From contig NZ_KQ969062.1 in the NCBI RefSeq assembly GCF_001578775.1, positions 1 to 64,000 of the forward strand: a DNA stretch of 64,000 bases. Direction: 5' to 3'. The translations under genes were made by a program, and so were the position numbers. Positions 38,787 to 49,442 of the stretch are shown in pieces. Positions within the stretch are counted from its first letter, which is position 1. Every line of letters begins with the position of its first letter. This stretch comes from Streptococcus cristatus. Lineage in GTDB: Bacteria > Bacillota > Bacilli > Lactobacillales > Streptococcaceae. The notes beneath the pieces were generated by a model. The model had not been told where the DNA came from and did not search any database. It saw only the letters and a list, made by a program, of their open reading frames with translations.

Positions 38787-39323
38787 ATGAATTTGTATTT
38801 TAAAAATAGAATGATGAAAGCAGGTTTGCTCAGTTTGATGGCAGGAGCCGCTGTTTTGCTTCCGATTGTAGCCAATGCAGAAAGTTATACTGTCAAGTCA
38901 GGTGACACCTTGTCAGCGATTGCTGCTTCTCATCAGACGACTGTTGACAAGATTGCGCAAAAAAATAAGATCAGCAATATCAATCTGATTAGTGTTGGCC
39001 AGGTTTTAGAACTGGACGATGATGTATCTAAGCAGGTGACTGTTGAAAAATCAGATAAGACTGAAGAAACAGTGGTAAGTCCAAGTTCTGGCTTGAGTGC
39101 TGAGGATGCAGAGGCTAAGGAGTGGATTGCTCAAAAAGAGTCTAGCGGTAGTTATACAGCGCAAAATGGGCAATACTATGGTCGCTATCAGTTGACTATT
39201 ACCTATTTAAATGGAGATTTGTCACCAGAAAATCAAGAGAAGACAGCGGATGCTTATGTAGTAGGTCGCTATGGCTCATGGTCGGCTGCTAAAAATTTCT
39301 GGTTAGCAAATGGCTGGTATTAA
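38787..39323 (+). CDS. Secreted LysM protein, short form
   Basis: The 178-residue protein has a signal peptide ending near PIVANAES, one LysM domain (YTVKSGDTLSAIAASHQ to ISVGQVLELD, about 33-78), a Ser/Thr/Glu linker and a compact C-terminal domain (AKEWIAQKESSGSYTAQNGQYYGRYQLTITYLNGDLS). The C-terminal part resembles the other LysM protein of the window, with the Glu in AQKESSG as counterpart. AAGGAG precedes the start and a terminator follows. Confidence 0.88.
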   Translation: MNLYFKNRMMKAGLLSLMAGAAVLLPIVANAESYTVKSGDTLSAIAASHQTTVDKIAQKNKISNINLISVGQVLELDDDVSKQVTVEKSDKTEETVVSPSSGLSAEDAEAKEWIAQKESSGSYTAQNGQYYGRYQLTITYLNGDLSPENQEKTADAYVVGRYGSWSAAKNFWLANGWY

Positions 39324-39347
39324 AATTTTAGGAAAAATTATATTTAC

Positions 39348-39380
39348 AGGGATTGGAGTTTATATTCTAGTCCCTTTTTG
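39348..39380 (+). terminator. Terminator after the short LysM gene
   Basis: AGGGATT pairs with AGTCCCT, with additional imperfect pairing inside, followed by five T residues. Confidence 0.7.
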
Positions 39381-39493
39381 TAATTACTACTAACATTCTT
39401 GGTTAGAGTACATGGTTTTTGCCAAAATATTTACAACAATGTAAACCTATTTGACAACTTATAAAGCTTATCAAATTGAGCAAAGGTTATTCG

Positions 39494-39522
39494 TTGTTCT
39501 CCTTGCTAAATCATGCTATAAT
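39494..39522 (+). promoter_or_regulatory. mnmA promoter
   Basis: TTGTTC at 39494-39499, 17-bp spacer, TATAAT at 39517-39522. The predicted leader is about 75 nt and contains the tandem repeats listed next. Confidence 0.75.
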
Positions 39523-39536
39523 AGACCTTGCTCAAG

Positions 39537-40726
<1,190 letters not shown>

Positions 40727-40727
40727 A

Positions 40728-40755
40728 TTGACAATTCAGCTCAATTTGCTAAAAT
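40728..40755 (+). promoter_or_regulatory. mnmG promoter
   Basis: TTGACA at 40728-40733, 16-bp spacer, TAAAAT at 40750-40755. Downstream a TGCAGG/CCTGCA hairpin (about 40795-40816) lies in the leader. Confidence 0.7.
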
Positions 40756-40863
40756 AAGATAAGCAATACCTATGATGGTCAAAGCTCATCGATGTTGCAG
40801 GCTTTTTTGTCCTGCACTTCTAGAGACTTGGCCTTTTTTGGTGAAAAAATGAAGGAAAAAGAA

Positions 40864-42774
40864 ATGACACACAATTTTACTGAGAGTTATGATGTTATCG
40901 TGATTGGAGCGGGGCACGCTGGGGTTGAGGCATCGCTTGCTGCTAGTCGAATGGGTTGTAAGGTTCTTTTGGCAACCATTAATATTGAGATGCTGGCTTT
41001 TATGCCTTGCAATCCCTCTATTGGAGGGTCTGCAAAAGGCATTGTTGTCCGTGAAGTAGATGCTTTGGGCGGAGAGATGGCCAAGAATATTGACAAGAGC
41101 TATATCCAGATGAAAATGCTCAATACTGGTAAAGGACCCGCTGTTCGGGCTCTTCGAGCGCAGGCAGATAAAGAGCTTTATTCCAGAGAAATGCGGAAGA
41201 CTGTTGAAAATCAAGAAAATCTGACCTTGCGGCAAACCATGATTAATGAAATCTTGGTAGAAGATGATAAGGTCATTGGGGTTAAGACAGCGACCCATCA
41301 GGAGTATGCGGCTAAAGCTGTCATTGTTACGACTGGAACAGCCTTACGGGGAGAAATTATCATTGGTGATCTCAAGTATTCATCTGGCCCTAACCATAGT
41401 CTGGCGGCAATTCCATTGGCAGATAATCTGCGTGATCTAGGTTTTGAAATTGGTCGTTTTAAGACAGGAACACCTCCACGTGTTAAGGCATCATCAATCA
41501 ATTATGATGTGACCGAAATTCAGCCAGGTGATGAAAAGGCCAATCATTTTTCATACACCTCTCGTGATGAGGACTATGTGAAAGATCAAGTGCCTTGCTG
41601 GTTGACTTATACCAATGCAGAAAGTCATGAAATTATCCAAAATAACCTGCACCGGGCTCCTATGTTTTCAGGTATCGTTAAAGGAGTAGGACCACGTTAT
41701 TGCCCGTCTATTGAGGATAAAATCGTCCGTTTTGCGGATAAGGAACGCCACCAGCTTTTCTTAGAGCCTGAGGGTCGTGATACGGAAGAAGTTTATGTGC
41801 AGGGGCTGTCAACTAGTCTGCCAGAAGATGTACAGAAGGACTTGGTTCACTCTATCAAAGGTTTAGAAAATGCTGAGATGATGCGGACAGGCTATGCCAT
41901 TGAGTACGATATGATTATGCCTCACCAGTTACGGGCAACCTTGGAAACCAAGAAAATTTCTGGGCTCTTTACAGCAGGTCAGACCAATGGGACTTCTGGT
42001 TATGAAGAAGCCGCTGGTCAAGGGATTATTGCTGGAATGAATGCGGCCTTGAAGATCCAAGGGAAGCCAGAGTTGATCTTGAAGCGTAGCGATGGTTACA
42101 TTGGAGTCATGATTGATGATTTGGTGACCAAGGGGACTGTAGAACCTTATCGACTCTTGACTAGCCGAGCGGAGTACCGTTTGATTCTCCGCCATGACAA
42201 TGCTGATATGCGTTTGACAGAGATTGGCAGAGAAATTGGTCTGGTAGATGATGAGCGCTGGGCTCGTTTCGAGATTAAAAAGAATCAATTTGACAACGAG
42301 ATGAAGCGCTTGGAATCCATCAAGTTGAAACCTATCAAGGAAACCAATGCTAAGATAGAAGCGCTTGGCTTTAAAACTCTGACAGATGCAGTGACAGCCA
42401 AAGAATTTATGCGGCGACCGGAAGTGTCTTATCAAGATGTGGTTCAATTCATTGGTCCAGCGGCAGAAGAGTTGGATGAAAAGATTATCGAGCTAATTGA
42501 GACAGAGATTAAGTACGAAGGTTATATTTCTAAAGCTCTTGATCAAGTTGAGAAGATGAAACGCATGGAAGAAAAGCGGATTCCAGCCAATATTGATTGG
42601 GATGATATTGATTCGATTGCGACAGAAGCGCGTCAGAAGTTCAAGAAAATCAATCCAGAAACGATTGGTCAGGCAAGCCGTATTTCGGGTGTCAATCCAG
42701 CAGATATTTCTATTTTGATGGTATACCTAGAAGGCAAGTCTAGAAGCATTTCTAAAAACAAAGCAAAATCGTAG
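40864..42774 (+). CDS. mnmG: tRNA uridine-34 5-carboxymethylaminomethyl modification enzyme MnmG (GidA)
   Basis: FAD protein that with MnmE modifies position 5 of wobble uridine. The 636-residue form starts [23 protein letters not shown], with AAGGA 7 bp upstream. It has the dinucleotide fold [10 protein letters not shown], the PCNPSIGG loop, and [17 protein letters not shown]. An upstream in-frame ATG (40792) would add 24 residues lacking family resemblance and is rejected. Followed by a terminator. Confidence 0.96.
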   Translation: MTHNFTESYDVIVIGAGHAGVEASLAASRMGCKVLLATINIEMLAFMPCNPSIGGSAKGIVVREVDALGGEMAKNIDKSYIQMKMLNTGKGPAVRALRAQADKELYSREMRKTVENQENLTLRQTMINEILVEDDKVIGVKTATHQEYAAKAVIVTTGTALRGEIIIGDLKYSSGPNHSLAAIPLADNLRDLGFEIGRFKTGTPPRVKASSINYDVTEIQPGDEKANHFSYTSRDEDYVKDQVPCWLTYTNAESHEIIQNNLHRAPMFSGIVKGVGPRYCPSIEDKIVRFADKERHQLFLEPEGRDTEEVYVQGLSTSLPEDVQKDLVHSIKGLENAEMMRTGYAIEYDMIMPHQLRATLETKKISGLFTAGQTNGTSGYEEAAGQGIIAGMNAALKIQGKPELILKRSDGYIGVMIDDLVTKGTVEPYRLLTSRAEYRLILRHDNADMRLTEIGREIGLVDDERWARFEIKKNQFDNEMKRLESIKLKPIKETNAKIEALGFKTLTDAVTAKEFMRRPEVSYQDVVQFIGPAAEELDEKIIELIETEIKYEGYISKALDQVEKMKRMEEKRIPANIDWDDIDSIATEARQKFKKINPETIGQASRISGVNPADISILMVYLEGKSRSISKNKAKS

Positions 42775-42781
42775 ACATATT

Positions 42782-42812
42782 AACGTACTATTTTATTGAT
42801 AGTACGTTTTTT
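42782..42812 (+). terminator. mnmG terminator
   Basis: AACGTACTAT pairs with ATAGTACGTT around a 7-nt loop and is followed by four further T residues. The remaining AT-rich 250 bp up to gdpP holds the gdpP promoter region (TAAAAT at about 43033) and nothing else I can name. Confidence 0.85.
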
Positions 42813-43063
42813 GCATAATTTACAGAATTGTAAATGTCTGTTTACAAAAAATATCTTTTATATAAAAGGGTTATTTACAACTATTGTCAACTTTTTGTTT
42901 AATAAAATTTACAAGGTTTACATATCTTGTAAATCGATTGTGAATGCTTATTTGAGAATAGATCCGGGATTTTAGTCTTTCTTGCTTTACAAGTATCCAA
43001 GGACAGTGAAAACTCGCTTTTTTTAAGAAAATATGGTAAAATGGCGCAATAAGAGGTTTTTTA

Positions 43064-45049
43064 ATGAAAAGAATTCGTTTTTCCCCGAGCCACTTTGCGA
43101 TAGTGGGGGTTACTTCCTTTATCATATTAGCTATTTGTCTACGCCTTTTTGGTGATAGTTTGCCTATGCTGGTGTCTCTTTTCATAGTGCTGGCGCTCTT
43201 GGTTTGGCTATTTATACAGCAGCAAAGAGTGACTGAATTGGACGAGCTTGAGCAGATTCGCTATGTCAATCATCAAGCAGAGGGAAGTTTAGCTTCTTTG
43301 TTGGATAAGATGCCAGTTGGTGTGATTAAAATCAATGAAAATAGTGGAGATGTGGATTGGTTCAATCCTTATGCTGAATTGATTTTTACAACGGATGATG
43401 GGGAGCTAAATGGTGATCTCCTGCAGGAAATTATTCACCTTGCTGCTTCGAAATCGGGTAGCTACGCAACAGTAGGAGACAATCAATATTCTGTTTATTT
43501 TGATTCAGCTTCTAGTGTCCTGTACTTTTTTGATGCATCAAGCGAGTATGAAGCAACAGTTGGGCTCGTTACGACGCGACCAGTTATCGGTGTTGTCTCA
43601 GTTGATAATTATGATGATTTGGAAGATGCTGTATCAGATTCAGATATCAGTCATATCAATAGCTTTGTAGCTAACTTTGTAGCAGAGTTTTCTGAGCAAT
43701 TTCATATGTTCTACCGTCGGGTGGGAATGGATCGTTATTATCTTTTCACGGATTATACGGTTTTGGAACAACTGATGGATAGTAAATTTTCGATCATTGA
43801 TCAATTTCGGACAGAAGCCAAGAATCGAAAACTTCCTCTGACGCTTAGTATGGGCTTTTCTTACGGGGATGGTAAGCATGATGAAATTGGTAAGATTGCC
43901 CTCCTTAATCTTAACCTAGCTGAGGTCCGAGGTGGTGACCAAGCGGTTGTCAAAGAGAATGACGAGGCCAAGAATCCAGTATACTTTGGTGGTGGAACGG
44001 CTGCATCTGTCAAACGTACACGTACGCGTACTAGGGCTATGATGGCAGCTATTTCAGATAAAATCAAGAGTGTGGATCAAGTTTTTGTGGTTGGTCATCG
44101 CAATCTTGATTTGGATGCCTTAGGCTCCGCGGTGGGTATGCAGCTTTTTGCTAGCAATATCATTGAGAAAGCCTATGTTGTGTATGATGACCAACAGATG
44201 GGCTCGGATATCTATCGCTCTATTCAAAAATTGACGTCAGAAGGCGCTGATTATCTTTTGCCGATCTCGGAAGCCGTAAACCGAGTGACCAGTCGCTCAC
44301 TCTTAATAATGGTGGACCACTCGAAGTTGGCCTTAACACTTTCAAGGGAATTATTTGATCGATTTAGTCAGACGATTGTAGTGGATCATCATCGTCGCGA
44401 TGAGGATTTTCCTGAAAATGCGGTCATCGCCTATATCGAAAGTGGGGCTAGCAGTGCCAGTGAATTGGTAACGGAGTTGATTCAGTTTCAAAATTCCAAG
44501 AAAAATCGCCTGAATAAAATTCAAGCTAGTTTACTCATGGCTGGGATTATGCTAGACACCAAGAATTTTACCTCCAGAGTAACGAGTCGAACCTTTGATG
44601 TAGCTAGTTATTTGCGGGCTCGGGGTAGTGATAGTGTAGTCATTCAGGATATTTCTTCGACGAATTTTGAAGAGTATCGAGCGGTCAATGAACTGATTTT
44701 GACAGGTAAGAAGCTTTTGCCAAATGTGATTGTAGCAGCGGGTGCTGAAAATGCCAGCTACGATACAGTCGTTATTAGTAAGGCAGCTGACACCATGCTT
44801 GCCATGTCGGGCATTGAAGCAACCTTTGTGGTTAGCAGGAATACTGAGGGTTACGTATCCATTTCAGCTCGTAGTCGCAGTAAGATCAATGTTCAGCGGA
44901 TTATGGAGAAAATGGGTGGTGGCGGCCACTTTAATCTAGCAGCAGCGCAAGTTAGCGATCAAACGGTTGCTGAAGTCACTCAACGTCTAAATCAAGAGAT
45001 TATGGATCAAGTGATGGATAATGAGGAATCAATAGAAAAGGAGAAATAA
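43064..45049 (+). CDS. gdpP: Cyclic-di-AMP phosphodiesterase GdpP
   Basis: Membrane-bound enzyme degrading c-di-AMP, a second messenger controlling potassium, osmolytes and wall homeostasis. The 661-residue protein has two membrane helices (about 9-29 and 34-51), a PAS-like domain (about 75-165), a degenerate GGDEF domain (about 170-310), and DHH/DHHA1 phosphodiesterase domains with [11 protein letters not shown] at 345-355, VDHH at 440-443 and [12 protein letters not shown]. rplI starts 1 bp after its stop, the conserved streptococcal pde1-rplI-dnaB order. Confidence 0.96.
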   Translation: MKRIRFSPSHFAIVGVTSFIILAICLRLFGDSLPMLVSLFIVLALLVWLFIQQQRVTELDELEQIRYVNHQAEGSLASLLDKMPVGVIKINENSGDVDWFNPYAELIFTTDDGELNGDLLQEIIHLAASKSGSYATVGDNQYSVYFDSASSVLYFFDASSEYEATVGLVTTRPVIGVVSVDNYDDLEDAVSDSDISHINSFVANFVAEFSEQFHMFYRRVGMDRYYLFTDYTVLEQLMDSKFSIIDQFRTEAKNRKLPLTLSMGFSYGDGKHDEIGKIALLNLNLAEVRGGDQAVVKENDEAKNPVYFGGGTAASVKRTRTRTRAMMAAISDKIKSVDQVFVVGHRNLDLDALGSAVGMQLFASNIIEKAYVVYDDQQMGSDIYRSIQKLTSEGADYLLPISEAVNRVTSRSLLIMVDHSKLALTLSRELFDRFSQTIVVDHHRRDEDFPENAVIAYIESGASSASELVTELIQFQNSKKNRLNKIQASLLMAGIMLDTKNFTSRVTSRTFDVASYLRARGSDSVVIQDISSTNFEEYRAVNELILTGKKLLPNVIVAAGAENASYDTVVISKAADTMLAMSGIEATFVVSRNTEGYVSISARSRSKINVQRIMEKMGGGGHFNLAAAQVSDQTVAEVTQRLNQEIMDQVMDNEESIEKEK

Positions 45050-45050
45050 G

Positions 45051-45503
45051 ATGAAAGTTATTTTTTTAGAGGATGTAAAAGGAAAAGGGAAAAAAGGAGA
45101 AATCAAGGAAGTACCTACTGGCTATGCTCAAAATTTCCTGATTAAGAAAAATCTGGCTAAGGAAGCGAATGCACAAGCTATCGGTGAGCTGAGAGGAAAG
45201 CAAAAATCTCAGGAAAAGGCTCACGCAGAGATGGTGGCAGAAGCTCAAGCTATTAAGGCTAAGTTGGAAGAAGAAGCAACGGTTGTTGCTTTTACAGAGA
45301 AAGTCGGACCAGACGGACGGACTTTCGGTTCGATTACTAATAAAAAAATTGCTGATGAACTACAAAAGCAATTTGGTCTAAAAATTGACAAACGGAATAT
45401 CAAGGTTGATTCTCCCATTCGTTCGATTGGTTTGATTGATGTTCCTGTAAAGATTTACCAAGATGTGACAAGTGTGATTCGCCTGCGGGTTACGGAAGGG
45501 TAA
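45051..45503 (+). CDS. rplI: 50S ribosomal protein L9
   Basis: The 150-residue protein has the L9 N-terminal signature ([29 protein letters not shown]), a long connecting helix and the C-terminal domain ([26 protein letters not shown]). It lies between gdpP and dnaB in one operon. Confidence 0.97.
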   Translation: MKVIFLEDVKGKGKKGEIKEVPTGYAQNFLIKKNLAKEANAQAIGELRGKQKSQEKAHAEMVAEAQAIKAKLEEEATVVAFTEKVGPDGRTFGSITNKKIADELQKQFGLKIDKRNIKVDSPIRSIGLIDVPVKIYQDVTSVIRLRVTEG

Positions 45504-45528
45504 AAAGAATTAAAGGAAGGATTCACCT

Positions 45529-46884
45529 ATGGCAGAGATTGATGAGTTGCGAGCTCAGCCTCAAGATATTTTAGCAGAACAGTCTGTACTAGGGGCCATT
45601 TTCATCGATGAGAGCAAACTGGTCTTTGTCCGTGAATATATTGAGCCTGGAGATTTCTTTAAATATGCCCATCGTCTGATTTTTAAGGCCATGATTGACT
45701 TGGCAGATCGTGGAGATGCTATTGATGCGACCACCGTTCGCAATATTTTGGATAGCCAAGGAGACTTGCAGAATATTGGCGGACTGAGCTATCTGGTGGA
45801 GGTCGTTAACTCTGTACCGACTTCTGCCAATGCAGAGTACTATGCCAAGATCGTTTCTGAAAAAGCAATCTTACGCCGCCTGATTTCACGCTTGACAGAA
45901 TCCATCAACCAAGCCTATGACGGTGATAGACCATCAGAGGAAATCATTGCAGGAGCAGAAAAGGCTCTGATTGATGTCAGTGAAACGGCCAGCCGCAGTG
46001 GGTTTAAAAATATTCAAGATATTCTAAATCTTAACTTTGCTAATCTAGAAGCCCGTTCTCAGCAAACTACTGATATTACAGGGATTGCGACGGGTTACCG
46101 TGAGCTGGATAAGATGACGACTGGTTTGCACGAAGAAGAGTTAATCATCCTAGCTGCTCGTCCAGCGGTTGGTAAGACAGCCTTTGCCCTTAATATTGCT
46201 CAGAATATCGGAATCAAGTTGGATAAGACAGTGGCTATCTTCTCTCTGGAAATGGGGGCGGAGAGCTTGGTGGACCGGATGCTGGCTTCAGAAGGGGTGA
46301 TTAATTCTCATTCCATTCGTACGGGGCAACTGACAGATGAAGAGTGGCAGAAATATACCATTGCGACAGCGAATCTGGCCAATGCTAGTATCTATATTGA
46401 TGACACGCCAGGGATTCGGATTACGGAGATTCGTTCGCGAGCTCGCAAGTTGTCTCAAGAGACAGGCAATCTTGGCCTGATTTTAATTGACTATTTGCAG
46501 CTGATTACAGGAACGGGTCGTGAAAACCGTCAGCAGGAAGTTTCGGAAATTTCCCGCCAGCTTAAGATTTTAGCGAAGGAGCTCAAGGTGCCAGTTATTG
46601 CGCTGAGTCAGCTCTCGCGTGGCGTGGAGCAACGGCAGGACAAACGTCCAGTACTATCAGATATTCGGGAGTCAGGCTCTATCGAGCAGGATGCGGATAT
46701 CGTAGCCTTTCTTTACCGAGATGACTATTATGAACGGGCCGGTGAGGAAGAGGAAGGCATTCCTAACAATAAGGTTGAAGTCATTATTGAGAAAAACCGG
46801 AGCGGAGCGCGTGGTACGGTTGAGCTAATTTTCCAAAAAGAATATAATAAATTTTCAAGTATTTCTAAAAGAGAGGATGTATAG
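45529..46884 (+). CDS. dnaB: Replicative DNA helicase DnaB (DnaC in Bacillus naming)
   Basis: Hexameric 5'-3' helicase at the fork. The 451-residue protein has the N-terminal primase-interacting domain (about 10-110) and the RecA-like motor with Walker A AARPAVGKTA (about 209-218), Walker B LILIDYLQLI, and QLSRGVEQRQDKRP with the arginine-finger region. It is the last gene of gdpP-rplI-dnaB; veg starts 1 bp after the stop. Confidence 0.97.
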   Translation: MAEIDELRAQPQDILAEQSVLGAIFIDESKLVFVREYIEPGDFFKYAHRLIFKAMIDLADRGDAIDATTVRNILDSQGDLQNIGGLSYLVEVVNSVPTSANAEYYAKIVSEKAILRRLISRLTESINQAYDGDRPSEEIIAGAEKALIDVSETASRSGFKNIQDILNLNFANLEARSQQTTDITGIATGYRELDKMTTGLHEEELIILAARPAVGKTAFALNIAQNIGIKLDKTVAIFSLEMGAESLVDRMLASEGVINSHSIRTGQLTDEEWQKYTIATANLANASIYIDDTPGIRITEIRSRARKLSQETGNLGLILIDYLQLITGTGRENRQQEVSEISRQLKILAKELKVPVIALSQLSRGVEQRQDKRPVLSDIRESGSIEQDADIVAFLYRDDYYERAGEEEEGIPNNKVEVIIEKNRSGARGTVELIFQKEYNKFSSISKREDV

Positions 46885-46885
46885 T

Positions 46886-47158
46886 ATGAGTGATGCATTT
46901 ACAGATGTAGCAAAAATGAAGAAAATCAAGGAGGACATCAAGGCTCACGAGGGGCAGATGGTGGAAATGACCTTGGAAAATGGCCGTAAGCGCCAAAAAA
47001 GTAAACAAGGTCGTTTGATTGAAGTTTATCCTTCTCTATTTATCGTTGAGTATGAAAATGAAGGGGGGCAGCCGGGTGAAATTGCCAACACCTATGTGGA
47101 GTCCTATACTTACTCAGATATTTTGACAGAGAAAAATTTAATTCGCTATTTTGACTAA
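46886..47158 (+). CDS. veg: Veg family protein
   Basis: A 90-residue protein starting MSDAFTDVAKMKKIKEDI; the ATG at 46886 has GAGAGG 9 bp upstream, while an earlier ATG at 46877 has none at workable distance. It shares the Veg pattern (ENGRKRQKSKQGRLIEVYPSLFIVEYE ... YTYSDILTE). Veg in Bacillus influences biofilm-gene expression; its molecular activity is unclear. It is cotranscribed with dnaB. Confidence 0.88.
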   Translation: MSDAFTDVAKMKKIKEDIKAHEGQMVEMTLENGRKRQKSKQGRLIEVYPSLFIVEYENEGGQPGEIANTYVESYTYSDILTEKNLIRYFD

Positions 47159-47170
47159 GAATAATAGGTG

Positions 47171-47246
47171 ATTCCAGAACTTTGTATTGCTTCCTAGAGT
47201 TGGGTAAAGCCCAACTTTGAGGAACAGTTCATTTCTGGGATTTTTC
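47171..47246 (+). terminator. Compound terminator after veg
   Basis: ATTCCAGAA (47171-47179) pairs with TTCTGGGAT (47233-47241), with one G-T pair, and is followed by T residues. Inside it, TTCCT/AGGAA and AGTTGGG/CCCAACT form a second stem (47191-47224). The two-tier hairpin ending in a T run would stop the gdpP-rplI-dnaB-veg transcript, or could be a small RNA in its own right. Confidence 0.6.
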
Positions 47247-47332
47247 TTAACCTAAATATGCCATACCAAGGATGGTTAAGATCAGCCGAATGGTGTATCT
47301 GCGAAGGCATGAGCTAGAACTTACGAAAGCTC
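47246..47332 (+). ncRNA. Candidate pseudoknot leader RNA upstream of HAD gene
   Basis: CTTAACC (47246-47252) can pair with GGTTAAG (47274-47280). ATGCC-ATACC (47258-47267) can pair with GGTGTAT (47292-47298, one bulge) plus GGCAT (47306-47310). These two helices interleave as an H-type pseudoknot. A third hairpin GAGCT/AGCTC (47311-47332) follows, just before the ribosome site. I do not recognise a known riboswitch class. Confidence 0.5.
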
Positions 47333-47362
47333 CTACATATAGAGAAAGGGCTGGTGAAAGAA

Positions 47363-47986
47363 ATGATAAAAAATTTGGTTTTTGACTTAGGAAATGTCTT
47401 GATTGAATGGAATTCTGAGAAAATCTTGACCTCTTTTGAACCTGAGAAAGAGCAACGACAGCTTCTTAGACAGGTCATTTTTGAGTCGGGTGTCTGGCAT
47501 CAAACAGATAAGGGGGAGCTGAGCTTGAAAGAAGCCTGTGACAAAGCGCTAGCTCAGCTGGATGACTCCTACCATCCTGTTGTTCAGAATATCTTCTACT
47601 ATTGGTATGAGGTTGTGGAGGTTTACAGTGGTTTACAGGAAAAGATTCGACTATGGGCTGATCAAGGCTATCGCATTTACATCCTGTCAACTACTTGCGA
47701 GATTTTTTACCGTATTGAAAAAGCTGGTTTGCTGCCCATCTTTCCACTGCTGTCGGGCTATATCCTTTCCTCAGAAGTCGGGGTTGTCAAGCCAGAGCTA
47801 GAGATTTATCAAAAGCTACTAAAAAAGTATAGTCTTGATCCGACAGAGTCAGTCTTTATTGATGACATTCAAGCTAACTTGGATACGGCAGCTGAACTGG
47901 GTTTTGAAACCATCTTATCCACAAGTGAGCCAGAGAATATCAGGGCTATGGAGTCTTTGTTGGCTGCGAAAGGGAAGTTTGGCTAA
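47363..47986 (+). CDS. HAD-superfamily phosphatase, subfamily IA
   Basis: A roughly 207-residue protein starting MIKNLVFDLGNVLIEWN; a GTG 9 bp earlier is an alternative. Motif I DLGNV has Gly in place of the second Asp usual in phosphatases (DxD), so this motif is atypical, as in some haloacid-dehalogenase/epoxide-hydrolase-like members. Motif II is ILSTT, motif III lysine is in GVVKPELEIYQ and motif IV is VFIDDIQANLD. Substrate unknown. Its leader may be structured. Confidence 0.82.
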   Translation: MIKNLVFDLGNVLIEWNSEKILTSFEPEKEQRQLLRQVIFESGVWHQTDKGELSLKEACDKALAQLDDSYHPVVQNIFYYWYEVVEVYSGLQEKIRLWADQGYRIYILSTTCEIFYRIEKAGLLPIFPLLSGYILSSEVGVVKPELEIYQKLLKKYSLDPTESVFIDDIQANLDTAAELGFETILSTSEPENIRAMESLLAAKGKFG

Positions 47987-48041
47987 TTGATGATCGTTTG
48001 CTTCACTTATCGTTGAAAAGTAGTGAGTCCAAGTTCCAACC

Positions 48042-48070
48042 TTGACATTTGCTGATGATTGCGTTATCAT
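48042..48070 (+). promoter_or_regulatory. Promoter of the TPP-controlled operon
   Basis: TTGACA at 48042-48047, 17-bp spacer, TATCAT at 48065-48070; transcription would begin right before the riboswitch. Confidence 0.8.
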
Positions 48071-48077
48071 AATCCTA

Positions 48078-48162
48078 TATATGGGAGTCTGTGTACAGTC
48101 TGAGAGGAAGTGTAAGCTTCGACCGCACCTGATCTGGATAATGCCAGCGTAGGGAATTGTAT
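48078..48162 (+). ncRNA. TPP (THI-box) riboswitch
   Basis: The segment contains the TPP aptamer hallmarks: GGGAGTCTGTG, CTGAGAG, the variable P3 region, then CACCTGATCTGGATAATG followed by CCAGCGTAGGGAA. It precedes a terminator hairpin at 48231-48263 and then four thiamine-related transport genes, so it probably switches off transcription when thiamine pyrophosphate is abundant. Together with this terminator it fills the 408-bp gap before the first gene. Confidence 0.95.
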
Positions 48163-48230
48163 TTGTAAAGACCTTGTGGTTTTGCTAAAATGGTGAATTA
48201 TTCACCAATCTTTAGTTTACTGATGCATGC

Positions 48231-48263
48231 AACACCTTTTCCATATTGGGAAAGGTGTTTTTG
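48231..48263 (+). terminator. Riboswitch-controlled terminator
   Basis: AACACCTTT-TCC pairs with GGG-AAAGGTGTT around a short loop and ends in five T residues. Located 70 bp after the TPP aptamer and 130 bp before the first gene. Confidence 0.8.
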
Positions 48264-48394
48264 TATGGAAAGCAAGGTGTTTATAAAGGGAGCTCGCTGT
48301 CTTTTTGTTTAAAAACCAAGTTATTTTCTTGTGAATTTTATCCTATCTGCATACATTATTCTCAGATGAATCATGAAAGTAAGGAGGTGAAGAG

Positions 48395-48685
48395 ATGAAA
48401 GCCAGCATTGCTTTACAAATTCTTCCTTTGTCACATGATGTGAATCGTTTGGCAGTCATAGAGGAAGTAATTGAGTTTTTGCAAAAACAGCCAGTGAAGG
48501 TGGTCGTGACGCCTTTTGAGACCGTTCTAGAAGGGGAGTGGGAAACTTTGTTTCCTATTTTGCAGCAGGCAATTGAGCTTGCAGGCAGTCAGGCAGACAA
48601 TGTTTTTGCTAATGTGAAAATAAACTATGGAAAGATTTTAAGTATTGATGAAAAACTTGAAAAATATCCTGCGGCAGCAGATTAG
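48395..48685 (+). CDS. Thiamine-binding protein of the MTH1187/YkoF type
   Basis: The 96-residue protein (KASIALQILPLSHDVNRLAVIEEVIEFLQ) matches the small ferredoxin-like thiamine-binding family related to YkoF. It is the first gene of the TPP-riboswitch operon and overlaps the permease by about 38 bp. It likely binds thiamine or its pyrimidine precursor in the cytoplasm. Confidence 0.8.
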   Translation: MKASIALQILPLSHDVNRLAVIEEVIEFLQKQPVKVVVTPFETVLEGEWETLFPILQQAIELAGSQADNVFANVKINYGKILSIDEKLEKYPAAAD

Positions 48686-49400
48686 CCTTTTGGGTATGCT
48701 GGGAGTCCTTGCCATCTGGCAGGTTATGGGCTGGCTCAAGCTCTTGCCCAAGTTTATCCTGCCGACGCCTCTGGAAATCGGTCAGGCTTTTATCAGAGAT
48801 GCGGGCTTTCTAGCAAGTCATAGCTGGGCCACCTTAAAAGTAGCCCTGCTGGGGTTAGTCTTGGGCGTCATCTTGGCCTGTATACTAGCTGTACTCATGG
48901 ACAGCATGAGCTGGCTCAATGATCTGATCTATCCCATGATGGTCGTGGTGCAGACGATTCCGACCATTGCTTTGGCGCCAATCTTGGTTCTCTGGCTGGG
49001 TTATGGGATTTTGCCCAAGATTGTGCTGATTATTCTGACGACGACTTTTCCGATTATCATCAGTATTCTGGATGGTTTTCGGCATTGTGATAGAGATACT
49101 CTGACTCTCTTTGAGCTTATGCAGGCCAATCGCTGGCAGATTCTCTGGCATTTTAAGATTCCAGCTAGTTTGCCCTATTTCTATGCGGGCTTGCGCGTCA
49201 GTGTTTCCTACGCCTTTATCACGACTGTTGTTTCCGAATGGCTGGGCGGTTTCGAAGGTTTGGGTGTTTACATGATTCAGTCCAAGAAACTTTTCCAGTA
49301 TGACACCATGTTTGCTATTATCATATTGGTTTCGGTTATCAGTCTTCTGGGGATGAAGCTGGTGGCTGTCAGTGAAAAATATGTCATTAAATGGAAATAG
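48648..49400 (+). CDS. ABC transporter permease for thiamine pyrimidine precursor (ThiX type)
   Basis: The roughly 250-residue protein starts MKNLKNILRQQISLLGMLGVLAIWQVMG and has six membrane helices. Its inner-membrane-component loop (EAA-like, FELMQANRWQILWHFKIPASLPYFYAGLRVSVSYAFI, about 150-185) contacts the ATPase. A TTG one codon earlier is an alternative start. With the neighbouring binding protein and ATPase it forms a ThiXYZ-like importer, probably for hydroxymethylpyrimidine-type compounds. Confidence 0.85.
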   Translation: MKNLKNILRQQISLLGMLGVLAIWQVMGWLKLLPKFILPTPLEIGQAFIRDAGFLASHSWATLKVALLGLVLGVILACILAVLMDSMSWLNDLIYPMMVVVQTIPTIALAPILVLWLGYGILPKIVLIILTTTFPIIISILDGFRHCDRDTLTLFELMQANRWQILWHFKIPASLPYFYAGLRVSVSYAFITTVVSEWLGGFEGLGVYMIQSKKLFQYDTMFAIIILVSVISLLGMKLVAVSEKYVIKWK

Positions 49401-49442
49401 GAGCTCAGCTCTGCTATTTCCAAAAAAGAAAAGAGGATTATA

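Noticed and set aside
40786-41298. 170-codon open frame antisense to mnmG
   Set aside because: Overlaps the conserved FAD-binding part of mnmG with no independent support.
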